DNA of 64,000 nucleotides from Paramarasmius palmivorus. Lineage: Eukaryota; Basidiomycota; Agaricomycetes; Agaricales; Marasmiaceae. Below, piece by piece: positions 51,422-61,889 of the stretch. The DNA lies in assembly GCA_037176845.1 (NCBI GenBank), contig JAYKXP010000032.1:248001-312000 (forward strand). Reading direction: 5' to 3'. The notes below the pieces were generated by a model, which saw nothing but the letters and a program-made list of their open reading frames with translations, searched no databases and was not told the DNA's origin. Position 1 is the stretch's first letter. Each line of letters starts with the position of its first letter. Made by a program: the position numbers and the translations under genes.

Positions 51422-53851
51422 ATGAACTACAATACTCTCACTTACATCCCTCTCGGCTTCCTCTCGACTCTCTGGGTTTTCTTCGCCATACGCTCTAAGA
51501 GGCGTTCTCTCAAATTTCTCAGAGGGCCAACCAACACGTCCCTGTTACTTGGTTGGTAATGTTAACCTCCAGTTTACAAGTCGACTAAGCTCTACAAAGG
51601 AAACGAGTATGATATCCTCCAGCAGATTGACGTTGGCGGCATTTTTCTGCAGTGGATGAAGGAATACGGATCGGCCTATCGGGTGAAGACTGTTCTCAAT
51701 GTATGTATACTGTCTCTTCCCACCAAAGCCTCGTTCAGGACATCACTGGCTCGCCCCAACAGGAAGATATGCTCGTTGTTACGGACCCAAAGGCACTACA
51801 ACACATGTTCCACAGGTCTTCATACCGCTTCCCCAAATCAGCTGATACTGCCTTCAATAGTCTGAGGATATTTGGGCCGGGCGTTGTTGCGGTACAAGGT
51901 TTGGTTTGTCACTAGCCCTGTTGAACGGTCGATAACGTTCGCTCTTCTAGGTCATGTACACCAGCGGCAACGAAAGATCTTGACGCCAGCATTCTCTGCG
52001 GCTCAAGTAAAACCATTCGTTGCAATCTTCCAAAGGATCACAAATTCGGTGATACATCATGCACGAAACATCTACACAGGAACTGACTATATTTCCACCT
52101 CAGTTGATAGCCCAGTGGCGCGAGCGTTTGTTGACTGGAGAAGACATCATCGACACTACGAAATACTTTTCAAACTTGACGTTGGATGTTCTGGGTGAAG
52201 GTACATACACAGATTTCTGCATCACCACTCAGCTGAATTTCCTCATGCTACAGCGATCTTTGACTACGACTTTGGAGCTCTCGAGTCCAAAAATAACCAT
52301 TTGGAGAAGCTCGTCCGAAATCTCTTGTGAGTATTTTTCCATTATGTACTAGGCGTATGTCCTTCAATAGCTTTCTCATATCGGCTTCCCATGCAGTGTC
52401 GACAGCGTTCGCCCAACTAAAGTGGGATACTTCTGGAACCGCATGCGTACCCATTACCTCCCCAGCGGCCTCGCAAATATAGGTGCCACTTTACATCCTA
52501 CCAAGGAAGATCTTCGCTTCAAGAACTGGCAAGATACCTCTAAGGCCGAGGCCAAGATGTTGTACAAGAATAAGCTCCAAGGTGATACTTCTGCAGAAAG
52601 TGATGTCCTGGGAGTCATATGTTAGTTCTTACCACACCGTACAATCCTCTCGATTATTCTAACCTGGTTCAAAGCGAGATCATTGGATGCTCAAGACGCT
52701 CAGAAGAGGATGGATACTGACGAGGCGCTATCTCAGATGTCGTATGTATTTCTTGTCACGAGTGCCACGAAGTACGGGATGCTGACATTTAAATTTTACA
52801 GTACTATCATTCTCGCAGGCCATGAAACGTCTGGAAACGCGTTTGTCATTCTAATACCCGAGTGAATGATCTGCTAATTTGCTACGCAGGCTCAACTGGC
52901 TGCTTTACGAGCTAGCTAAGCATCCCGCTGATCAAGAACACCTATTCGAGGAAATCAGGCATGCTCGAGAACAAAAAGGTGGCGCGGATTTAAACGCAAA
53001 TGATTTTGATTCGATGCCATTCTTCCATGCTGTGGTCAAGGTGCACCACCTGCCCTCGTTCTCGTATTTGCGCCTTATATATATCTCTTGCAGGAAACGC
53101 TCCGGCTACATCCCATTGTCCCGCGCCTCATTCGTGAAGCGGAAGATGATGATGTCATACCGCTTGCGTCCCCAGTCCTCTCTGCATCGGGTAAGTTGTT
53201 TTCCAAGATCCCTGTCGCCAAGGGTCAGCGTATCTGGGTGTCCGTCATTGGATATAACTAGTGAGTGGCAATAAATTGAAGATATATAATCGTGATATTC
53301 ACCCATTTATTGTAGCACGAAAGAGGTATGGGGAGAAGATGCAGACCAATGGAATCCGGATCGCCACTTGGATCCCAAGAGGGCTATGACGTTGGGTATG
53401 TACGGAAACTTGTGAGTCTGACTTGAGTGTCTCCGTGGTCTGTCACGTATTGAGAACAACTATGCCACAGAATGTCATTCGGTACGTGAGATACCCTTCC
53501 AACGTTTGTATGGCCATCTCATTTCTGTTATCACAGGCGCCGGTGTCAGAGGTTGTATGGGGTACGTTCACCTTTCATATACGGGATATGATTCTCGTTG
53601 ACTTTGCACCCTAAATAGTTGGAGATTTGCGTGAGTCCGTATTTCATACCAACGGATTCGAATCTGACAAACTCTTCTTTAGGATCTACGAAATACAAGC
53701 CGTGGCAGCTCTTCTTATCGAGTCTTTCACCTTCTCCATAAATCCAGGAGTTGAGATTGCTATGATTAATGCTCAAATGTCCGTGCCCATCGTCAAAGGC
53801 AAGATGGAAGAGGGCGTTCAGATGCCGGTGAAAGTGCAGGTTAGGGAGTAA
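51422..53851 (+). CDS. Cytochrome P450 monooxygenase
   Basis: Sixteen exons join in phase from ATG 51422 to TAA 53851. The N-terminus is a membrane anchor (LTYIPLGFLSTLWVFFAI) followed by a basic stop-transfer stretch (RSKRRSLKF). The I-helix motif is AGHETSGNA, the K-helix ETLRLHP, the PERF-like region DQWNPDRHL and the haem-binding loop FGAGVRGCMG with the axial cysteine. Fungal P450s of this type hydroxylate hydrophobic substrates in the ER, using electrons from P450 reductase. The substrate is not predictable, though the general layout suits the large families of wood- and litter-decay fungi. The haem loop is cut by three tiny exons: 53471..53481 (11 nt), 53537..53561 (25 nt) and 53619..53630 (12 nt). 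Confidence 0.92.
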
Positions 53852-54085
53852 ACTTATATGTTCTTTTGTCTGTATCACAATGAATGCTACTCTTCAAGTG
53901 TCATTTAAGTAACTTCAACGATAAGATATGTATAAAGAACTTTTCACCCGGCTATGTATAATATCGGTTGCTATTAGGCGCCTGGGGGCCGAAGACCAAA
54001 CACTTCGCTGCTCCCCAGCTTCTTTAAATTCGTTGTGCAGCTGAAAAGACCATCTATTTGACTCGGTCTAACCGTCAATACTCCA

Positions 54086-54298
54086 ATGGTGAGCGTTTAT
54101 CCTCATCTGATGCTGTCACTTTTGCTCATCCTCTCGCGAGGTAGTTTGGATGACACCAACACAACCTCCAACACGACTGCGGTATCGATATCGAGTTTGA
54201 GCACTCGTCGATCAAGTGAGCGCTTGAGCGCCCACATTAGCGCCCATGTTCATCGGACAGGCTCAACGAAAGTCCAGGTCAGCGAAAGTGATTACTAA
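54086..54298 (+). CDS. Candidate small secreted protein
   Basis: An uninterrupted 70-codon frame starts with ATG and a likely signal peptide (MLSLLLILSRGSLD). The remainder is rich in Ser and Thr, with N-glycosylation sequons (NTTSNTT) and a basic pair in STRRSSERL. No cysteines and no family recognised. It lies alone between the convergent P450 and permease genes. The evidence is only composition and the signal-like N-terminus; it could be a chance frame. Confidence 0.32.
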   Translation: MVSVYPHLMLSLLLILSRGSLDDTNTTSNTTAVSISSLSTRRSSERLSAHISAHVHRTGSTKVQVSESDY

Positions 54299-54411
54299 CC
54301 CCTGGGTAGCACTAACATTTTATGGGTACTGGAGCATTAGTACTGCGATACTTCGAGGTCAGATTAAACACAAAGACCCTAGTTAAGCGCTGTAATACGC
54401 AAGACAACAAG

Positions 54412-56644
54412 TTATACAACTAAATCCTTTTCATCTTTACCTACACCATCACTCGACGTTTCATCCTTGCTATCAAGGTCCTCCAATTCACCACTAGTGA
54501 CAAATGTTTCCCTCGGAGGGAAAAGAACTGATAATGCCCAATATAGAGCTGCCGCTGTGAAGAACTAGGGGCAAGACACGTTGTCAGTTTCAGTACCAGC
54601 ACCATAAATTATCCAAACTCACTCCATATAACCAAGCAATATCGAACAGGTGTTTTATGTCACCTAAATTTACGCCTAGAGATGGATTGATGCTCGCAGC
54701 CAGGCCGGGGAGACTTGGTGTTACGGAGAACAAGAGAGCCACCACTGCGCGCCAGTTCTAAAGCAAGTAAGACGTGAGTAAAGAAACACCTTCTCAGACT
54801 ATTTTGGTACTTACAATCCCGTTCCAATACCGATATCTGCCCTGTGGGTCGTACATCGCTCTCACGTCCACCTTGCACTTGTGTATGATCCAATACTGTT
54901 TAAATTAGTCCGCGTGTCTGAGCTCAAAGGCAGATTGCGACTTACATCTGTGACCATTCTGCACGATAACGGGCCATCAGAACCAATTGTTGACGACATG
55001 ATCGAAAAGTACTCACATTCCCGCAAATGGCCCCAAAAACACTGTATACCCACTCATGAAGCTCAAGAAACCCTGTGCCTCATTGAGAATCTCCCACGGA
55101 CACGCCGCCCAGCCTCCAATCAACGCACAAATAACTTGCCCCCTCCGAATGTTGATATATTTCGGACACAGAACCGTCATGTCATTAGCAGCACTCAATG
55201 AGTTGGCGCTTATGTTCGTTCCTACCGTTGCCAAAGCGAATGCAAACGAGGCAAAGAAAGCTGCTGCGCGTCCACCGGAGCTTCCAGACGAGTTCCACGC
55301 CCTGTCGATGAATTTGGTTGGATCCCAGAGGGTGTCTTGGTAAAGAACTTGACCAGCGGATGTTACTGCGATTCCGACAAAAGCAATGAGAGTGAAAGCG
55401 GTAGGAATGATGGCGAGTTGTACGTATTGTCTGTGGGGTGCATGAGATCATGGTAAGAAAAAACTGTAGAAGATAAAAGATAGAACTCACGCTCGCTCAT
55501 TCTTTGCGTATCTCTGACGTCCTCGGTAAGAGTCTATTCAACGCTTTACGATGTTGCGCGCTCACCGTGAAGTCTGGAATGTTAACGGAAAGAGTTGCAT
55601 AAATTCCAAGCGCGCTGTTCAGAGCCGATAACCAAGCCCAGCTGAAATCTCCACCACTTATGCTGGTTTGTTGATTTAAAGACACGCTTGGAGGCGCTTT
55701 GACCATGGCCCAAATCAATATGATAAGGAAAGCCAGCGGTACAATGAATGCCTTGACTGTGCTGAAAAAAAAATAGATATAAGACGCGTTCTTGGTACAT
55801 GGGAGAGATGGCTTCTCACAAGAGATATCTGATGCGCTGGGGAGAAACGAGCATCAAAGGGAATTGAATTAGCCAATAAATGATGTAGCACATCATCCCT
55901 GATCACACGTTAACGAGGGTTTGTTATAAACGAGTGTCTAGGCTCACCTACGGTCGTAATATTGGCGTCTTCAGGAAGGTGGTTTGGTATCCTGCCTGTT
56001 GAGGGCCAAATCGCCTTGAGCATTTGATATACACATTCTGACCCGGTGTATGTCTGGGAGGTTGGAATACGAATGAGATAGGCCGACAACTGGGTACAGG
56101 ACAAGGGCGAACCTGGATACCGAACCAAAACATGGCTAACACAGTCCGACTGATGACGCTAAAATAACTAAACCAAAAACCAAACGAGGATCGGTTCAAA
56201 ACTGGGAACGCCTGGTTTGTTCGGGTCAGTAGCGGTGTAGCGAACACGAATAACAGCGAAGACGCACTATGTGTAATCGAGCTCCAATTGTACCGTTAAG
56301 CACCATAACGACTGCAATGATAATATGGCCTATTGCAATTGCTAGCAGTGCTTGTCCCCTGGTGACTTTGCGTCAGAAAAAGTCCATCCGAGTCGGAGGA
56401 GTCGACAAAGCACGTACCAAGAAAGCCCAACAGCAATCATTGAACTCGCGAGCTGCCAGACCGCTACATTCGCCGCATCCGAAATCCAGTACGCAACGTA
56501 GCTCATCGTAGTCCATGTCCGTTCGTGAGGTGGAACTGGGTCCATATCCTTGTTACTCCATCGTGCATGGTTTGCTGGCGTAAGGGAAGATGGAGAGGGT
56601 TCGAGAGCCCAGCCGCTGGCGGACAGATAGCGCTTGAGGGACAT
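54412..56644 (-). CDS. NCS1-family nucleobase / allantoin permease
   Basis: About eleven exons join in phase from ATG 56644 to TAA 54414..54412, giving a membrane protein of roughly 500 residues with about twelve helices. The N-terminus has the NCS1 pattern WSNKDMDPVPPHERTW followed by YWISDAANVAVWQLASSMIA. Further landmarks are the GQALLAIAIGHIIIA helix, FPVLNRSSFG, IPDFTRYAKNERAQYV, SAANDMTVLCPKYINIRRGQ, and the C-terminal WLYGFFTAAALYWALS before an acidic tail. Members of the Fur4/Dal4/Fui group import uracil, uridine, allantoin or thiamine with protons across the plasma membrane. The substrate here cannot be fixed. The acidic lysine-containing tail (DLDSKDETSSDGVGKDEKD) could serve ubiquitin-dependent turnover, as in yeast relatives. 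Confidence 0.92.
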
Positions 56645-58104
56645 GGTTGAAAAGGGCGCCAGATAACTCCAAATTTCGGCATTCCTGGGGTTTTATATGG
56701 ACACATATCAAGTCGTGCGATAAGGAATCCATGATGGACGTGACAGAGATAGCGGAGGCAATTTACGTAAAATGTCAAAATCAAAAAAGAACGAGTCTAT
56801 CAGTAGTTCCCTCGAGCCTTTCCACCACCATCATCAATACCTGCTACTGAAGAAAATACGATTTTTCTCGAGGTCCTTTATTCCATGATTACGTCGCAAG
56901 CTGTGTGTCGGCCGTTTGTGTCAAGGTGCGCTTGTGTCCGAGCTCACCTGGAAGTGTTACACTCATGCATGCCTCCCGTGCAGCAGACCACGCAGTTTGG
57001 GGAGATCCAAATAGAGGAATCGCATCTGGACGACAGTCACTGAAGGTTCTCAGAAAAGAGACGCGTCATTCCCATTTCGCTTTGTTCAATGGCAGTCGCT
57101 TCAACCAAGCCGCTGGGCAATATTGGATCCACTTCTTGCAATCCCGGTTACTGGCAGAGCCGTACCCTATTCGACCAGCTCTGGTTCGGAAAATCTCGTC
57201 AAATAGGATACCGTCACCAACATGTACTTGAAAAACGCGTGCGTGCCATTTGTTTACAGGCGTTTTGAGCCTAAAACTTTCTCAGATCAACAGCAGATGC
57301 TGGGTCCAAAATTTGAAAGCCTGTAGTGCTGGACGTCTAGAAGGCCCTTTAGCTATATTTATGTATCACCTTACCACTCAATACCACAGACAAGCACAGA
57401 GAACACGACGCTGAGTGGTTTGGCATCACGGCTAGAGGTGGGCACAGAGGCTCCCCCGCCGCATGACAGGTACACGTTCTGCACAACTAATATCGATACC
57501 TCTGTGGTCTCGTTTGACCTACATGTCGATGTAGGCGGTCAGACCATAACGCAAGAATGGATTAGGCCTTCGCTGGAGGTTTTCGATTTCTGAGTTGTGT
57601 ACATCGTTTCTATATCAAGGAATGTGATCTCAACCAAACGACAAAAATCCGAGATAGGCTTACACGAGCGATGCAAGTGGTTCTGAGTACTTATATCACG
57701 CTAAATACACTCTAGCTAGACAGTTTCGTTTTGCTGTTCGACGAATGATTTTTACCTTTTTGTAGGAAACAAAAGGTATCGAAGTCATGGGACGCGTTAT
57801 CTGAGCAGTCGAGACAAGCAAGGGCGCATTTTCTCGAATGTGTTAGTACCCAAAAGAAGTATTTAAGGCATGGTAGATACTTCAAAGGGAATACGTGCCA
57901 CTCCTAATATAAGAGGACTGAATTCCGGTCGCGCTGGTCGGAGACTCGGACTCCGATCGCCGATCGGAGGGCAAAGAAGCAATTCGATCACGTGGATGTG
58001 GGACGAATTTCCGTGAACAGCAAAGCGGAAACGTGTCCTCATTGGTCTTCGTCTCCTTTTCCTTATTCAATTCTCCCACCACTTCACTTATATCGCCTTG
58101 TACC
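56645..58104. other. Intergenic, no gene seen
   Basis: It separates divergent starts of the permease (56644) and the gene at 58105. Only short frames without motifs occur. Confidence 0.45.
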
Positions 58105-59619
58105 ATGGGTGCAGCACAATCTCTTCTTACTCCAGAGGCAGCTGTCACTGCCGTCGTCGTTGTTGGTGCTGTTGGTATTGGGTACAAGCAGGCAACTTCC
58201 ACATCTGACACCGGAAATAACGCGGAAGCCCAAAACAAGACAACTGGAAAGAAGAAAGGCAAGGGTACGGGCAGTAACGAGGAAGGAAAGGGAACACAGC
58301 AAAAGGACAAAGTCCCGACGTCGAATGTCGTGCCTTTTCCAGCGGTGATTCCGGGTCAGTTTGGGGACGAAGGAGCTGAGACAAGCGGAGTAGAAGCCTC
58401 GACTTCTTCATTGAAGTCGACGAAGAAAGGGAAGGGGAAAAAGAAGAAGGCAGCTACTGCGGCAAAAGTGGGCATTGATACCGAACCTATTGAGTCGGTT
58501 GTGTCACCGTCTGCTGCTGCTTCGCTGGCCCAGGTTCGCGAAGATACTCAGAGTCCAGCTCAGACTTCCGAACCACAATCTTCTGGCAAGAAATCTAAAT
58601 CCAAGAAGAAGAAGAATCAGGCCCAGAGTACGACCACTTCACAGAAACCAACTTCGCCCGGGACTACAACTCCCACCCAATCGCAGGAACTTCCGGCTAA
58701 GCCTGCTCCCAAAACCAAAATCGGCCCGGCTCTTGATCAGTCGACAATTTCCATCGACACCGACGGCGAGTGGACACGCGTTGAGGCCCGACCAAAGAAG
58801 ACAAAGGCGACTGTCTTAAAGGCTGATGACTCCGCTCCTGAGGCAGGAGCCAGAACCGTCGATAGTCTTTCTACTGGTGAAGATGTTGGTCCGGCAACGG
58901 CATCTGTCACTACAAGCACATCCGATGATGAAGAGGAAGAGCCGAGGAGGAATGATGGTCAGAGGAGGCCTCTCGCCGAGAGACTCCTACCCAAACCGAG
59001 GAAAACAGGTGTTGATGAGTAAGTCTTCTTGCGGCAAAGTTGTTTCTTCTTGCTCATTATTACGGGGAAATTACACTAGCATGCTCGAAACGTCTGACTA
59101 TCCTACACTTTCCCGAGTCATGCGTATACAACCTCAACCAGGCGAAAAACCTGCTAAAGGTTTCTCGTGGGCTGATTACGAGGATGTCATAGATCAAGCG
59201 ACCAGTAAGAGTGGTGGTTATGACGGAGGCGGAGAGACTGGCGAGGGCGAGGACGACGATGAAGGTTGGGGTGTCGTGAAGGGTCGCGGTCGACCAAGTA
59301 GGTTTGACTCTTAAAGTACGCATCGTTATCTCTAACAACTCCCCCCACAGGACCAGAACGATCCGTTACACTGCAAGCATCACAAAGCTCACAGAAAGCC
59401 GTCAAGGCTCCTGAAACGTTGACGAAAAAGCAGCGTCAGAACAAGGCTAAACGCGAGGCAGAGAAGTCCTCGAAAGATGATTTTAACGCCCAGCAGGAAC
59501 GCACATTGGCGCAGCACCGAGCGAAACGGATTGAGGAAGACTACAAGCAGCAAAGCAAGAAAACCAGCGGTGGAATGACTGCAAGCGTTGATAGTCGGGG
59601 AAAACTAGTGTGGGATTGA
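58105..59619 (+). CDS. Lysine-rich protein with N-terminal hydrophobic segment
   Basis: Exons 58105..59018, 59080..59297 and 59351..59619 join in phase to 466 residues. I do not recognise a named family. A short hydrophobic segment (AAVTAVVVVGAVGIGYKQA) at residues 11-29 may anchor the protein in a membrane. A long disordered, strongly basic part follows with lysine clusters (KSTKKGKGKKKKAATAAK) and Ser/Thr/Pro stretches. The C-terminal third is probably structured: SDYPTLSRVMRIQPQPGEK, FSWADYEDVID, an acidic DDDEGWGVVKGRG segment and a helical KKQRQNKAKREAEKSSKDD. The last residues are DSRGKLVWD. This layout, an anchor plus basic linker plus terminal helix, recalls ribosome- or RNA-associated ER proteins, but that is inference. 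Confidence 0.75.
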
Positions 59620-60004
59620 GGGATCTAAAAACAAGGAACATCTTTAGAGTATTGCGCACTTCAGGTAAAGTTATTTTGGATACCACCTTCGTTTTTTTGG
59701 TTATATTATTTGATCTCGTTCGTTGATATTACCGTAGATTTTGTATTAGTTGGGGAGAAATCCAGGACATAGTAAATGTTTTTGCAAGAAACTATCATAC
59801 AGCTTGCATATACAAGCACCTCAATAAATGATACATATTGCATTCAGTACATCTTGAATGCACTTGGGGGACGTTATCCTGTTGCCTTGGCACGGCGAGT
59901 TCGAGTTCGTTTCAATACTTTGACTTCGACAGTAGTAGTCTCGCTTCCGCTATTTCGGTCCTGTTGAGTAGTCTGGGGGACCATAGGTTCAATTGGTCAG
60001 GCGG

Positions 60005-61539
60005 TCAGGAAGGGTTGAACATCAGCGCCTTTGTATTACCTCGACGGACTGTCGAAGCGGCTTTGGCGTGTTTGTGTCCGGTCACCAAAGGCAACTCTTC
60101 ATCATCTTCTAGTGGTGTCAAGTCGCTTTCTTCGCCTGCCTCATCTAGAATCGCGTCGTTTATGGAGATGCGCGGGCGCTTAAGCGAAGACTCCTTGACA
60201 GGGTCAACTAACATTCGGATAAACGCAGGACTTCAACACATGCCTTGGCTTTTGTTTGGTTAAGCCTTCTCTTCAATGTTGCAGGTACTGATTCTTCTGC
60301 GTGATCTTCTGAGCCACTTTCCATCATCTCTTCTGGGTCCCACTTATGTTTTGCGCGACGATTACGCTTCGGTGGAGGTGTGACGTTTGATGACAGGTGT
60401 TGAAGCTCAGATATGAAAGCCGAAGTCCGACCACCAACGGTTATCCATTGTAGCGTTGCGGGACGACCATCAGGCTAAGAAAAGAGACATTTAGCTATAC
60501 TCACACGAATCAGCGAGAAACGTAAATACCAGCTTCAGACCGGGACCGGTTCCCTTGCCTTTTCCCTTGCCCTGCAAATGACGTGTCATTATATGAAACT
60601 GGGGGAGGTTGCGATGGCGGAGCTTTTACCCAACGGTGTTTGAAAAGCCAGGTTTCAGGGAACTTGGAATCATCAGCGTCGACGGAAATTGCTGTCTGAC
60701 ATACACTTTGAATGTGTAGATGTAGTGATGTTAGTTGCTCTTCAGAAAGCGTATTGCTCCGTTGTTCGGGATGAACTCGAGAATGGTATAAAACTTCATC
60801 TGTATAACAGGTGAGATACATCTTGTCACAGCTTTATACAAAGCGAGATACCTGCTACCCAGTTACCAATACCGGCACTAAATGATTGATCTAGGAGGAG
60901 GGCCTTTATCGGGCATGAACGCTTGAGAACCAATTCCGAGAAGTCATCGAGGGTAGGCATGCACAAAATTGGATCGAAGCCAAGTTCTGAGATCGGCGGT
61001 TCTGTGGAAGGTGAGGTCCGTAAACGTATGCGACCGAGCCTTCGAGCATCCAGAAAGGCAACTTCCGTTGTGGTATTAGTTTCTTCGTCGAAGAGATGGA
61101 GTATGAACTTGATGGTTGTCATCATGCCTGATTCTAAACGGGATTTCGTGATGAACTGACCTTCACAAAGCGAGGGGGCCAGTCCGTCGTAGCTTTTCTA
61201 GGAGTCTCTTTGTAGTACATCGCAAGCTCGCCTCTCACTTGCAACATACCGGTCATGCCGAAGTGAAGGACTGGAAACTTGCCTGTACCATCTAGCTCGA
61301 TGTAAAACGTCTTCCCGTATCTTTTTACGTCCATTATTGTACGACCCGTAATCTCTGCGGTAAACTCTTCGGCTGTAGTTTCAGAGAAGACGATATTGTC
61401 TTCATTAGCTTCAACTTGTTGAATTTTTTTCCCGAGACCAATACGCTTGAGCTGATTTGCCGCTCTTTCTACTTCTTCTGGGGCTATCAGAATTAGAAAT
61501 GAAGAACACAGCTTGGAACAAACCAGGTAGCTCGGGCAT
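60005..61539 (-). CDS. Formamidopyrimidine-DNA glycosylase (Fpg/MutM family)
   Basis: The first exon is only 16 nt (61539..61524). Its splice to an acceptor after CAGAAG gives MPELPEVERA, the catalytic N-terminus in which the proline after Met attacks the damaged nucleotide. Later exons encode the beta-sandwich (VLHFGMTGMLQVRG), FLDARRLGRIRL, and the helix-two-turn-helix LLLDQSFSAGIGNWVADEVL followed by HPEQRSNTL. The classic four-cysteine zinc finger is absent, as in plant and fungal relatives. The enzyme removes oxidised purines such as 8-oxoguanine during base-excision repair. The basic C-terminal tail stops at 60208 unless a 32-nt intron (60239..60208) or a frameshift joins it to a coding-like frame (KRPRISINDAILDEAG) ending at 60005. 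Confidence 0.85.
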
Positions 61540-61889
61540 GGTGGCGGTTTGATTCTGAGTTTCGGGCCGTTCCTGCTTTCCCACGTGCAAGCCAATCTCG
61601 ATGACATGTCTAATTTTCTCATTTTCTTTTTACTGACCCCTCTTCCGTCGTTCGTTCTCAGGCCTCCTCTCTTCCATACTACCGTATATCTTCCTTCTTT
61701 TCCCCTTATTGTGTTCGTTATCTACGTTCATTTCTCTCCTTTGGTTCAGTTTGGGACACTGGGTTCTTGGTCCATTTCGGCAGGATCAAGACATTTCGAC
61801 GTGTATCCCTGTGGCGGCGCTAGTTTCTTTTTGAGGTCTACAGCACGTTCATAGCCAAAAAATCCCTGCAGTTTTGAGGCTTCCACCAG

